Shown here: positions 1 through 8,385 of the stretch, piece after piece
Layout: every line of letters begins with the position of its first letter
Numbering within the stretch: the first letter of the stretch is position 1
From: JBKHYJ01 sp046565505
Lineage (GTDB): Bacteria > Acidobacteriota > Blastocatellia > UBA7656
Reading direction: 5' to 3'
Assembly: GCA_046565505.1 (NCBI GenBank)
Contig: JBKHYJ010000094.1
Location: 1-64,000 of the forward strand
DNA length: 64,000 nt
The notes under the pieces: model-generated
The model's input: only the letters and a program-made list of their open reading frames with translations
Told to the model about the DNA's origin: nothing
The model's database searches: none
Translations under genes and position numbers: made by a program

Positions 1-41
<41 letters not shown>

Positions 42-52
42 ACCCTTCTCTT

Positions 53-2353
53 ATGATGTACTGCGACAGGTGCAATATAGATTTCGCCGACGGGCTGCGC
101 TACTGCAAATGGTGCGGCCAGACGCTAGTCGAGCGGCGCAGGGACACGAGCGAGCTGCAAAGCTGCCCCGCTTGCTCGGCGGCCATTAAATCGGGCTGGG
201 CTTTCTGCAAATCCTGCGGCGAGCCGCTCGACGGGTCGCCCAGGGAGACGGCGAGCGCCGCCTGCCCTCGCTGCAACGCGACGACTGACCTCGCCTCGCG
301 CAACTGTACGCGGTGCGGGCTGGACCTGACGAACGGGCGCGACTCGGGCCGCATAACCAACAGCGACGCGGCCCAGACTTCGGTCATAGCCAATTGCCCG
401 TCCTGCGGCGAACTGCTCGAACCCGGCTCCATATACTGCAAAGCGTGCGGCTCCGCGCTCTACGAGCAACAAAGCCCTTTCGGCTCGTCGGCGCTGCTCT
501 GCTCGGTGTGCAATAGCTACAGCCCGCTCGGCTCTACTACGTGCAGGGTCTGCGGAGCGTTGCTCATCGAGACAGAGATGGACTTATCCAGGCGCGCGGG
601 CGAGGCCACCTCTACAGAGCGCGAGAAATCAAGCACGCTGCCCGATCTGGCGGACCACCTGCCGGACACGGAGCTGGTCGCAATCCCGGCGGGCCCGGAG
701 GATCAAACGCTTCAGCCCGACGCCGCGGAGGTCGAATCGGGCGCGCATACTATTGTCTTCGCCGATTCGGAGCACGCGCAACCGGGAAAGCCTGTGGAGG
801 AGCCGGGCGACTCGCGCGACAAGTTTGCCGCGCCAGGCAAGGCGACGAGCGTGCTGCCCGGAGTTTCCGGGTCCCGGTTCGAGCAGCCCGCGCCCACCTC
901 CGTCTTCAACCAGACGAGGATCACCGGGCCGGTCGACCCCGATTCTCCCGAAGGAGCCCCGCCGTCAGATTCGCAAGACGAGCCATCCGACGCCTACTCT
1001 CCTCTCGCCACTCGCGTCGCGGTCGAAGGCTTCCCCGCCGATAAGAATGATGAGCCGGGCCAGGGTACGTCTGTGCTCGGGTCGGACGCGGACCTGCGCG
1101 ACGCGGTTTCAAAGTTGTCGGGCCACCGCACGGTCGTCTTCGGCTCTGACTCTGCCGAGCGCGAGAACGAACTGGCTACGACGCAATGGGGCGCGGAGCT
1201 GCCGGCCGAACGCGGGGAGATAATGACCGCGCCATTCGGGGTGGCCCCGCCCCTCGCCGACGCGCAGGACGCAATCGGCACCAGGGTCATGCGGCAGGAG
1301 GCCAAAGACGAGGATGCTGTCGCGGCGGGTGACGCGGGCATGGCCGATCATTCCGCCGCCGCATCGCTCCGAACGAATAAAGAAATACCTGTCGCAAGGA
1401 TCGACGATCAGGTGGCGGTCGCTCAACCTGCCCCCCGGCATAAGAAAAGCATCGCGGTGCCGTTTTCAGTAGCCGCGCTCATCGCCCTGGCGCTGGCCCT
1501 TTCCGCCGCGTGGTATTTCTTGTCCGGCAGGCGGGGGCCTGGCACGCCGCCTCAAGAGCCGCCCGCGGCCGAGGCCCCGGCGGCCGAGCCGCCTGTTACG
1601 CCTACCGCGCCTGCTCCGCCACGGCCGCCCGCCTCCCCCGCTACGCCGGAAGGCATGGCGATGGTGGCCGGCGGGTCGTACATAATTGGCAGGGATGACG
1701 CCGACCCGCTCGAAAAGCCTCGGCACACCGTCGCACTGTCGAGCTTTTTCATCGACCGCACGGAAGTCACGAACGCGGACTACAAGCGGTTCGTTGATGC
1801 GACCGGGCACAAGCCCCCGCCGAACTGGAAGGGTGGCAGCTACCCCGAAGGCAAGGGCAATTACCCCGTCACCAGCGTCACCTGGGATGACGCCACGGAA
1901 TACGCGGCGTGGGCGGGCAAGCGGCTCCCGACGGAGGCGGAGTGGGAGGCCGCCGCGCGCGGCGCTGACGGCCGCATTTATCCCTGGGGGGATCAGTGGC
2001 AGCCCGCTTTCAGTAACATCGGCCTTAAACCCAAGTCGCTGACGCCTTCCGTGTACTCCGGCGACATCAAGCAGGTTGGAGAATTCCCGCAAGGCGCTAG
2101 CGCCGTGGGCGCCCTCGACATGATAGGCAACGTATGGGAATGGACGGCCGACGAGTTCGCCCTCTATGAAGGCGGCATAAAAAAGCTCCCCATCAAAACT
2201 GAGCCCGGCAAAGTTTATCGTGTCATTCGCGGAGGCGCTTTCGACGGCAGCGAGATTCATGACGCGAGTTATCGCGGGCTCCTCGACGCGAGTCAGCCTT
2301 ACCCGAAAGTGGGCTTTCGCTGTGTGAAAGACGCGCCGGGCGGCAAGCAGTAG
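53..2353 (+). CDS. Multi-zinc-ribbon, single-TM protein with C-terminal FGE/SUMF1-fold domain
   Basis: The 766-residue protein starts with five CxxC...CxxC zinc ribbons (residues about 4-170; the first has C4, C7, C18 and C21). An acidic, low-complexity Pro/Glu/Asp linker follows to about residue 465. One membrane helix lies at about 466-492, then a Pro/Ala linker, then an FGE-sulfatase-fold domain (about 534-760) with the family signatures FIDRTEVTNADYKRF, LPTEAEWEAAARG, GNVWEWTAD and GFRC. The core motif that carries a catalytic Cys in true formylglycine-generating enzymes reads GGAFD here, so formylglycine-generating activity is unlikely; such domains often bind ligands or serve other reactions. 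The ribbons probably lie in the cytoplasm and the FGE fold outside. The start ATG has a second ATG directly after it. Exact function unknown; the fold assignment is firm. Confidence 0.85.
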   Translation: MMYCDRCNIDFADGLRYCKWCGQTLVERRRDTSELQSCPACSAAIKSGWAFCKSCGEPLDGSPRETASAACPRCNATTDLASRNCTRCGLDLTNGRDSGRITNSDAAQTSVIANCPSCGELLEPGSIYCKACGSALYEQQSPFGSSALLCSVCNSYSPLGSTTCRVCGALLIETEMDLSRRAGEATSTEREKSSTLPDLADHLPDTELVAIPAGPEDQTLQPDAAEVESGAHTIVFADSEHAQPGKPVEEPGDSRDKFAAPGKATSVLPGVSGSRFEQPAPTSVFNQTRITGPVDPDSPEGAPPSDSQDEPSDAYSPLATRVAVEGFPADKNDEPGQGTSVLGSDADLRDAVSKLSGHRTVVFGSDSAERENELATTQWGAELPAERGEIMTAPFGVAPPLADAQDAIGTRVMRQEAKDEDAVAAGDAGMADHSAAASLRTNKEIPVARIDDQVAVAQPAPRHKKSIAVPFSVAALIALALALSAAWYFLSGRRGPGTPPQEPPAAEAPAAEPPVTPTAPAPPRPPASPATPEGMAMVAGGSYIIGRDDADPLEKPRHTVALSSFFIDRTEVTNADYKRFVDATGHKPPPNWKGGSYPEGKGNYPVTSVTWDDATEYAAWAGKRLPTEAEWEAAARGADGRIYPWGDQWQPAFSNIGLKPKSLTPSVYSGDIKQVGEFPQGASAVGALDMIGNVWEWTADEFALYEGGIKKLPIKTEPGKVYRVIRGGAFDGSEIHDASYRGLLDASQPYPKVGFRCVKDAPGGKQ

Positions 2354-2486
2354 CGGCCGGCGGAAGGCGGCGGTTGAGAATTATGTATGGCGACGCCGTG
2401 ATCAATTCGGGCCTTCATTTCGGGCCGTCGCCTGCCGTCGTCCGGCTGCTTCCCATCACCTGCCCGCCGCAGTCCTCCCGCTGATT

Positions 2487-3761
2487 ATGAGATTGAGCCT
2501 GAAGCTTGGAGCGCTTTGCGCCGCCGCCGTCCTCCCGCCTTTACTCATAATTTCCGCGCTCATCCTCTCTAACATCTCTTCTTATTCGCGCAAGAAAACC
2601 CTGGATGACCTGCAAGCCAATGCGCGCTCCGCCGCCGCTATTTACGAGAAGCGGTTGACGGAGATGCGCTCGGCGGCTCAGCAATTGGCGGACGAAATCG
2701 CAAACCGCGCCCTGGTGAGCGGCGACGCGCAAGGCCAGGCGAACAGCGGCGCGTGGGGGCGGCTACAGAACATGCTCGCGCGGGCGCAGAATGATCTCGG
2801 CCTGGATTTTCTCGTAGTGGCCGACCCGCAAGGCCGCGTCACCGCGCTGCATAACAATCAGCCCAGGGCCGGCGAGACGCTGCTCGGCGCGGAAGACAAA
2901 AACCCCGTGGCCGAGAGAGTGATATACGGCGGCAATCTCCCTGAAGCTTTCGCCGTCGTCGAGCGGGGCGATAGGTATTCGCGGCTCGGGCTGTCGCTCG
3001 TCGCGTCCGTGCGCCTCGCGGATGGGTCCACGGTTGATGAAGCGCTGGTTATGGAGGCCGGCGCGCCGATATTCGGCGGCGGTCGCCTCCTGGGCGTCTT
3101 GCTCATAGGTCAGATGCTCAACACTTACTACAAGCCGCGCCCGGGGGAGAACAACCTGCAGACCCCGCTCGTGGCGGAGGTCAGGCAGACGCTCTACGGG
3201 GGCGCGGACGAGGACGCGGGGGCGCTCATCGCGTATGGCGACGCGATCATCGCGTCGAGCATCCCCGCGCCCGCCGACGAATACAGGCTCGACAAGACCC
3301 CCGCGCCCGCGCTCGCCGGCGCCCTGCGAGACCCGGCCGGGGGCGGCGCGACGCTACGGCACGGCGGGCACAGTTACAACGTCGCGTGGCAGCCTATAAG
3401 AACGTCGGACGGGTCGGAGATAGGGGCGATCGGAGTCGCGCGGCCTGCGGGCGAATCCGCCGGGCCTGTCGCTCCGCTCCGCGCCATGTTGATTATAGTG
3501 GGCGTACTGGCTACGCTGCTGGCCGCGGGGGCGGGGTTTTTATTCGGTCAGACTCTCGCGTCGCGTGTGAACGGACTGGGGCAGGCCGTGAGCCGGTGGA
3601 GCGTCGGCGAACTGAGCGCAGCCGCGAAGGACCGCGACCCGATGATGGCGAAGTGGGTCCCGGGATTCTTATCGCGCGACGAGGTCACGCTTCTGGCAGA
3701 GCACCTCGAACAGATGCGCGAGAGCTTCCGCCAGGCCATAGAGCGGTTGCGGAAGCGGTGA
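2487..3761 (+). CDS. Cache-HAMP membrane sensor without output domain
   Basis: This 424-residue protein has an N-terminal membrane helix (about 7-28), a large extracytoplasmic region of double-cache type (about 35-325), a second membrane helix (about 331-355) and a HAMP-like segment (about 355-410). It ends in a short basic helix with no kinase, cyclase or methyl-accepting domain. It resembles the sensory half of a histidine kinase or chemoreceptor and could pass its signal to a separate partner. It lies 133 bases after the zinc-ribbon/FGE protein on the same strand and may be co-transcribed with it. No clear Shine-Dalgarno precedes the ATG. The cache and HAMP calls rest on topology and sequence character, not on a search. 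Confidence 0.7.
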   Translation: MRLSLKLGALCAAAVLPPLLIISALILSNISSYSRKKTLDDLQANARSAAAIYEKRLTEMRSAAQQLADEIANRALVSGDAQGQANSGAWGRLQNMLARAQNDLGLDFLVVADPQGRVTALHNNQPRAGETLLGAEDKNPVAERVIYGGNLPEAFAVVERGDRYSRLGLSLVASVRLADGSTVDEALVMEAGAPIFGGGRLLGVLLIGQMLNTYYKPRPGENNLQTPLVAEVRQTLYGGADEDAGALIAYGDAIIASSIPAPADEYRLDKTPAPALAGALRDPAGGGATLRHGGHSYNVAWQPIRTSDGSEIGAIGVARPAGESAGPVAPLRAMLIIVGVLATLLAAGAGFLFGQTLASRVNGLGQAVSRWSVGELSAAAKDRDPMMAKWVPGFLSRDEVTLLAEHLEQMRESFRQAIERLRKR

Positions 3762-3880
3762 AGCCGCGCGAGTGACACGGCGTCGCGACCGGAGCGGAAT
3801 GCGGCGCGGCGTCCGGCGAACGGGCTTTATCACGCGGCGACGGCCGATCACCACAAATCGCTCGCCAAAAATTTGACCGC

Positions 3881-3889
3881 TGCTATAAT
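3881..3889 (+). promoter_or_regulatory. Extended -10 promoter for the Arg/Gly-rich protein
   Basis: TGCTATAAT is a perfect extended -10 element (TGnTATAAT). No convincing -35 lies 17 bases upstream, which fits extended -10 promoters. Transcription would start near 3896 and leave a leader of about 110 bases before the ATG at 4009. Confidence 0.55.
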
Positions 3890-4008
3890 CTACCTAACGT
3901 GGACTGCTGCTGGGGAGACGATGAGGCTGGTTCTTTATAATTATTCGCCTTCCTACCATCGACGGTCGCGTTTCATGCGCGACGAAAATAACTCAACGGA
4001 GGATTCAA

Positions 4009-5040
4009 ATGAGAGCCAAACTCGTTACATTGGGAATGAGCTTAGTTGTAGTCGTTGCGCTAGTGTTAGAGGGCCTGGCAATCCCATACGCCACTCAAGA
4101 GAACGCGAATCAATCGGGCACCACCACTACGCGCCGGAGGCCGTCGCGGCGCGGCGGCAGGGCCAACATGAACACGGGTGACGCGACTGCCGGTGAAACC
4201 GCTACGCAGAACGACAACACGGGGACGATGCGAACGCGCAGGGGTCGCCGCGGCGGCCGTAGAACGGCCAACGCGAATACGAGCGCCGGGACCGAAACGA
4301 CGCCCGCGACCGAGGCGACGCCCGCCACCCCGGCCCAGGATACGACCCCGGCCGCGACCGGCACGATGAGGGGCGGCAGAGGCCAGCGGGCGGGCGGTCG
4401 CAGGGGCGGACGCAGAATGATGATGAGCGGCGTGCCTTCGGGCGTGGAGAATTGCTTGAACCACCTGGCTCAAATGGCCTCGGCCGACCCGCTGATAGAT
4501 TACGAGGGGCATCCGGCGCAGATAATCAACAACGGTCTGCTGTGGAACGACCCCAAATCTAAGTGCGCCGTAACGGACCAGGCCCAGCGGACCAAGGTCA
4601 TGGCCGTGGCGACCGCGTGGCGCATGAAGGACGCCGCGCAGGTTCGCTCGCTGTTATCGGAGCTTGGCGCTACGGGCACGGGCGGCGGCCAGATGACGAC
4701 CGACACGGGCACGACGGGTACGCCGGGCGGGACCACGCCGCGCCGCCGCGGCCGCCGCGGGGGACGCGCGACGACCACGACTACGACCACCACCGAAACG
4801 ACCCCACAGACGACTCCGGAAACTTCGGCTACTACGACGGCCGGCGAGTCGAACGAGAACTCCAACCGCCGGATGCGCAGGGGCCGACGCGGGGGCCGGC
4901 GCGGCACTGCTAATATGAACTCGAACACGGGCGACACGACGATGACGGAAAACACGAACACGGGCATGCGGCGGGGCCGCAGGGGCACCGGCCGCCGTGC
5001 TAGAAACTCGAACACTGCTAACACCAACAGCGGCTTCTAG
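4009..5040 (+). CDS. Secreted Arg/Gly- and Thr-rich low-complexity protein with small central domain
   Basis: The 343-residue product has a typical N-terminal export signal (hydrophobic residues 8-26). Most of the rest is disordered. Six basic RRGRRGGR-type blocks (about residues 41-51, 75-85, 120-136, 245-253, 287-299, 320-332) are separated by Thr/Pro/Ala- and Asn-rich spacers. The only ordered-looking part is residues 145-221, with two Cys (149, 186), a YEGHPAQIINNGLLW motif and a helical end. A strong GGAGG ribosome site precedes the start. Function is unknown. Arg/Gly blocks resemble nucleic-acid- or polyanion-binding RGG regions, so surface, matrix or LPS binding is possible but only inferred. 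The minus-strand reading frames here are shadows of the repeats. Confidence 0.8.
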   Translation: MRAKLVTLGMSLVVVVALVLEGLAIPYATQENANQSGTTTTRRRPSRRGGRANMNTGDATAGETATQNDNTGTMRTRRGRRGGRRTANANTSAGTETTPATEATPATPAQDTTPAATGTMRGGRGQRAGGRRGGRRMMMSGVPSGVENCLNHLAQMASADPLIDYEGHPAQIINNGLLWNDPKSKCAVTDQAQRTKVMAVATAWRMKDAAQVRSLLSELGATGTGGGQMTTDTGTTGTPGGTTPRRRGRRGGRATTTTTTTTETTPQTTPETSATTTAGESNENSNRRMRRGRRGGRRGTANMNSNTGDTTMTENTNTGMRRGRRGTGRRARNSNTANTNSGF

Positions 5041-5073
5041 GCTTAGCCTCAGGAAGCGCGGGCAGCCGTGGAG

Positions 5074-5138
5074 GCCCCGGAAAGGCGGCGCGAATAACTC
5101 ATGCGACGAGCGCATGTGTTTGATCGCCTCTCCGGGGC
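5074..5138 (+). terminator. Hairpin terminator after the Arg/Gly-rich gene
   Basis: GCCCCGG (5074-5080) pairs with CCGGGGC (5132-5138). Further pairing lies inside, including CATGCG/CGCATG, and the hairpin is followed by TTGCTTTA. It lies 34 bases after the stop of the preceding gene and is a plausible intrinsic terminator with an imperfect U tract. Confidence 0.5.
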
Positions 5139-5230
5139 TTGCTTTATGGACGCAGGGTCGCGGCCTCATGCGTCTGCTTGACATCTCGTTACGCGCTCGG
5201 CTACGGTTTGACTTAACCCACTTTATTCGG

Positions 5231-6286
5231 ATGTTAACGACTACTAAATTGAAGAATAGGCGTATTCCAATCTGGTCGTCTCTGTTGCTGTCCGCCATTT
5301 TTGTTTCCGGTTGCAGCCTCATTTCGGGCGAGTCGAAGATTGATGAAGGGATAGTCATCGTGCCGAAGCTGGTCATACGCTCGACGACGGCCCCCGCGGC
5401 GCGTAACCTCGCCGAAGTGAAGCGGGGCGACCGCCTGGAGATACTGGAACAGTCGCAGGTGAAGACCCCGACGCGGACCGTCGAGTGGTACAAAGTCAGG
5501 ACGAAGACTAAAGACGCCACGGAGGGCTGGGTCGAGTCCCGATCCGTCATAAATAAATCCATAGTTGACAAGACGGAGGAATTGTTCCAGAAGTCCCAGG
5601 CCACCCCGTCGCAGGGGACCGGCCGCTTGAAGGTGCAGACGAAGCTGCGCATAGAGGCGGGCGGCGACGTTGTGACTTATCTCAGCCGCGGGACGATGGT
5701 CGAGATCGTAGGCAAGGCGCGCACGCAGTTCAAGCCGGAAAAGCAGCAGGACTCGGACGACTCCGACGAGGCCACGGAAGAGCCTGAGACCCGCACGGTG
5801 CTCTGGTATCAGGTGAGGCTGCCAGAATCCGAAGTGCTGCGCGCCGGGTGGGTCGGCGCCCAGCAGGTGCAGCTCGACGTGCCTGACGAGATACTCCACC
5901 TCGAAGGCGAGGGGCGAAGGTTCACCGGCTGGGTCGTCTTCGACCAGACGAAAGACAAGGGCGGGGAGATGAAGAACAATTATATCGGGCTGATGAAGAG
6001 TCTCAGCACCGAGGGGCCTATTGATTTCACACGCATATGGGTCCTGGTCTATTCGGCCGAAAGGGGCCGATACGAAAGCCCTTATATTAAAGACGACCTG
6101 CGGGGCGTGTTGCCGGTCACGATCAATGCCGACCACAGAGGCTTCACGATTCATGAGCTCGACGAGAGCGGGAAGCCTGTACCCGTTCAGTATGAAGCCA
6201 TACGCACGAGCCCGTCGCGCCTGAGCGTCAGGCGGCTTTCCCCGGAGATTCATGCGAAGAAGCAGCCGAGGAAGCCCGTGCGCTAA
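5231..6286 (+). CDS. Lipoprotein with two bacterial SH3-like domains
   Basis: Starting at ATG 5231 the product is 351 residues, with a basic N-terminus, a hydrophobic stretch and a lipobox-like FVSGC, so it is probably a lipid-anchored envelope protein. The open frame reaches farther upstream, but only this start gives a sensible signal peptide. Two SH3b-type repeats follow (about residues 40-110 and 130-220), each ending in the WYKVR/WYQVR...GWV pattern typical of the family. The C-terminal 130 residues are an uncharacterised beta-rich domain. SH3b domains usually bind peptidoglycan or cell-surface peptides; the specific ligand is unknown. The gene converges with the Fic-fold gene. Confidence 0.75.
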   Translation: MLTTTKLKNRRIPIWSSLLLSAIFVSGCSLISGESKIDEGIVIVPKLVIRSTTAPAARNLAEVKRGDRLEILEQSQVKTPTRTVEWYKVRTKTKDATEGWVESRSVINKSIVDKTEELFQKSQATPSQGTGRLKVQTKLRIEAGGDVVTYLSRGTMVEIVGKARTQFKPEKQQDSDDSDEATEEPETRTVLWYQVRLPESEVLRAGWVGAQQVQLDVPDEILHLEGEGRRFTGWVVFDQTKDKGGEMKNNYIGLMKSLSTEGPIDFTRIWVLVYSAERGRYESPYIKDDLRGVLPVTINADHRGFTIHELDESGKPVPVQYEAIRTSPSRLSVRRLSPEIHAKKQPRKPVR

Positions 6287-6362
6287 AGCGGGGCGGAAGC
6301 CGCGCAGGTCGAAAAGCGCCCGCGCGAATCCTGGCCCGCATCACCCCCAGCGTTCACCTTAT

Positions 6363-7139
6363 TCATGTTTCGCCGGCGAGGCGAATCATCTCCGCTATAC
6401 TCTGACAGACGGCGTCCGCGACCAGCTCGACCATAGGCTTGGTGTTCATTCTCGCGCCTTCCTCGATGGCCGCGCGGTACGCGCCATGAAGCCCGGGGGG
6501 TATGATAATCAAAGGGAGCCCGCCTCGCAGCGTGAAGAGGCTAGCGGCGACCAGCGCAGTCCGTTCGTTCTCACGCTCGAAGGGCTGAATCTCCGTGAGG
6601 CGCAGGTACACGATCGAGGCTTGCTCGACCGGGTTGAGTTCCTCAAACGACTCGGCCGTAAACCAGCGGCAGGCGCTCTCTATGGCGGCGGCGAGGTGCG
6701 GGGCCGGCGCAGGCTTGAGGGCGCGGCCCGTGTCGCCGGCAGACTTGCGAAACCCTTCGCCGCGGCCGGAAGGGTCGTGCAGCCGTGCCAGCAGGTCAGG
6801 CGTGAGAGCGGCGGCCGACGTTCCGGCTGCCGATTTGATCATGCGGACCGCCGTTAATAAATCCGCAACGGCGAGCGCATCATCATCTGCCGCGCCCGCG
6901 TCGATCGGGGCCGCGGAAGCCGCGCGGGCGATGGAGTCTCGCGATACGTTGATCCGATCAAGCCGCAGAGTCGAGCCGACGAACTCCGCCTCTTCCCATC
7001 CGTCGAGGCTTCTTTTTTGCCCCGGGGTTAATGAGAGCGCGGCAAGCTCTTTATGTTTCTGCTTCAGCCTATTGATCCATTCGTTCGCCGGTCTGGTGAA
7101 TAGAATCGGGGGGCTTCTTCTGTCAGGCGGTCCTTGCAT
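6363..7139 (-). CDS. Fic-fold protein with degenerate (probably inactive) active site
   Basis: From the ATG at 7139 the protein has 258 residues. A LRLTEIQPFE segment followed by RENERTALVAASLF occupies the place of the Fic motif HPFx(D/E)GNGRxxR. The catalytic His is Gln185, both Gly of GNG are Glu (190, 192), and only Pro186, Phe187, Asn191 and Arg193 remain. The N-terminal FVGSTLRLDRI segment matches the region of the inhibitory helix motif but lacks its canonical Glu. Fic enzymes transfer AMP or other phosphate groups to target hydroxyls; this member is probably a pseudo-enzyme. It is transcribed divergently from the microcompartment genes. A farther upstream start is possible in the open frame but gives a poor N-terminus. 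Confidence 0.65.
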   Translation of the reverse strand: MQGPPDRRSPPILFTRPANEWINRLKQKHKELAALSLTPGQKRSLDGWEEAEFVGSTLRLDRINVSRDSIARAASAAPIDAGAADDDALAVADLLTAVRMIKSAAGTSAAALTPDLLARLHDPSGRGEGFRKSAGDTGRALKPAPAPHLAAAIESACRWFTAESFEELNPVEQASIVYLRLTEIQPFERENERTALVAASLFTLRGGLPLIIIPPGLHGAYRAAIEEGARMNTKPMVELVADAVCQSIAEMIRLAGET

Positions 7140-7300
7140 AACGATTCGACTATAAGTATATGGCCCCGCGGGAGTCAATCGGCGGCGCGGGCGGCCGGCG
7201 AAACTATCCGCAACGGGAGTGAAGAATCGCCGGGCGGTAATTTGGCCTGATCGGACATGCCTTCGCGCGGCCTCGTGCGGGTGGGCGGCGCCTCGCGCGC

Positions 7301-7329
7301 TTGACAGCATGGCGGGTTGCACGTGACAC
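7301..7329 (+). promoter_or_regulatory. Candidate promoter of the microcompartment operon
   Basis: A perfect TTGACA at 7301-7306 is followed after 17-18 bases by a weak -10 (TGACAC/GACACT, 7324-7330). It lies in the 273-base divergent gap between the Fic-fold gene and the aldolase. The -10 match is poor, so this is tentative. Confidence 0.3.
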
Positions 7330-7412
7330 TTTGATGCTTAAACAACTGAGAGTGGAGCGGGGCAGGGCTGCTGCGTGTTGCTCGCGCGCCCCGTGCGACG
7401 AGAGTGGTGAGA

Positions 7413-8246
7413 ATGCAGAGTGAGCGCGAACTGAGACAAAAGATCGTTGAGATAGGCCGCCGCATCTATGACAACGGTTTTATTGCCGCGTCTGACGGCA
7501 ATATCAGCGCGAGGCTTGAAGACGGCACCGTGCTGACTACGCCGACGATGGTGTGCAAAGGGCGTATGACGGAAGACATGCTCGTGCTGGTTGACGTAAA
7601 CGGGCAGAAGCTGCGCCGCGACGAGCGCAGCCCGTCGTCAGAGTTCTCGATGCACAAAGAGATTTATCAGCTGCGGCCCGACGTTCATGCCATAGTGCAC
7701 GCGCACCCGCCATTCGGCACGGGGTTCGCCGTCGCGAACGTCCCGCTCGATAAGCCATTGCTGTCGGAAGTCATCCTCACGCTCGGCTGCGTACCGCTGA
7801 CCACTTACGGCACGCCCTCGACGCGCGAATTGTCGGATTCGCTGTCGCCGTACATACCTCACCATGACGCGCTGCTGCTGGCAAATCATGGGGCGGTCGC
7901 CTATGGGCCGGACCTCGAAATGGCTTACGCCCGCATGGAGACGCTGGAGCACTTCGCGAAGATCACTCTGATAGCGCGAATAGTAGGGCAGCCTCGCGAG
8001 CTGCCGCCCGACGCGATAGAGAAGTTGCTCGACGTGCGCGAACGCTCGGGCTACATGCAGCCGGAGGCGCGTAGCTGCCAGGCGTGCGGATACCTTCAGG
8101 GTCATGCACAGACTTGCGCGGCGGGCGTCGCGGCTCGGCCGCGCGCGCAGACGAATGGCGACGAAACGGTGACGCTGACCAGGCGGGAGTTGACCGCATT
8201 GATTACGGAAGCGGCGCGGCTGATCGCGCGCGAGATGAAGCAGTAG
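7413..8246 (+). CDS. Class II aldolase with C-terminal microcompartment-encapsulation-like extension
   Basis: The aldolase/adducin domain fills the first ~215 of 277 residues and shows the metal site HAHPP, the second His in ANHGAVAYG and the catalytic-type Glu in SSEFSMHKE. The family (fuculose-1-phosphate, rhamnulose-1-phosphate and related aldolases) cleaves sugar phosphates to DHAP and an aldehyde such as lactaldehyde. After the domain come a Cys-rich segment (CQACGYLQGHAQTC), a flexible Ala/Arg linker and a final amphipathic helix RRELTALITEAARLIAREM. That helix has the look of the short peptides that target enzymes into BMC shells. Genes for a BMC hexamer and pentamer follow immediately, so lumen localisation is likely. 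The substrate cannot be read from the sequence. GTG starts at 7404 and 7407 are possible; ATG 7413 gives the usual family N-terminus. Confidence 0.85.
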   Translation: MQSERELRQKIVEIGRRIYDNGFIAASDGNISARLEDGTVLTTPTMVCKGRMTEDMLVLVDVNGQKLRRDERSPSSEFSMHKEIYQLRPDVHAIVHAHPPFGTGFAVANVPLDKPLLSEVILTLGCVPLTTYGTPSTRELSDSLSPYIPHHDALLLANHGAVAYGPDLEMAYARMETLEHFAKITLIARIVGQPRELPPDAIEKLLDVRERSGYMQPEARSCQACGYLQGHAQTCAAGVAARPRAQTNGDETVTLTRRELTALITEAARLIAREMKQ

Positions 8247-8363
8247 AATTTTGGATTTTCGTAGCGCACGGATCGCTCCGCGGGGCGCGATCTTGGATTG
8301 GGGGCGGGCGGGTGCCCGGGGGCGCACCCCGGCTTGCTTCGGCCGATCCAAAATCTAAAATTC
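8246..8363. repeat. Inverted-repeat, REP-like element between aldolase and BMC-H genes
   Basis: GAATTTTGGATTTT (8246-8259) is matched by AAAATCTAAAATTC (8350-8363), 13 of 14 bases complementary. Two GC-rich hairpins lie between (GATCGC/GCGATC and GGGTGC/GCACCC). The arms are AT-rich in an otherwise GC-rich region, and the left arm begins at the last base of the aldolase stop codon. It may be a dispersed palindromic repeat or an RNA element that sets relative expression of enzyme and shell genes. Confidence 0.6.
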
Positions 8364-8385
8364 AAAATTAGAATGGGGAGAAGAT

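Noticed and set aside
1466..2260. Long minus-strand open frame opposite the FGE-fold gene
   Set aside because: It mirrors codons of a well supported gene; its translation is Arg/Gly-rich without motifs.
5234..6253. 340-codon minus-strand frame opposite the SH3 lipoprotein
   Set aside because: Shadow of the real gene, which has a lipobox, SH3 patterns and a normal length.
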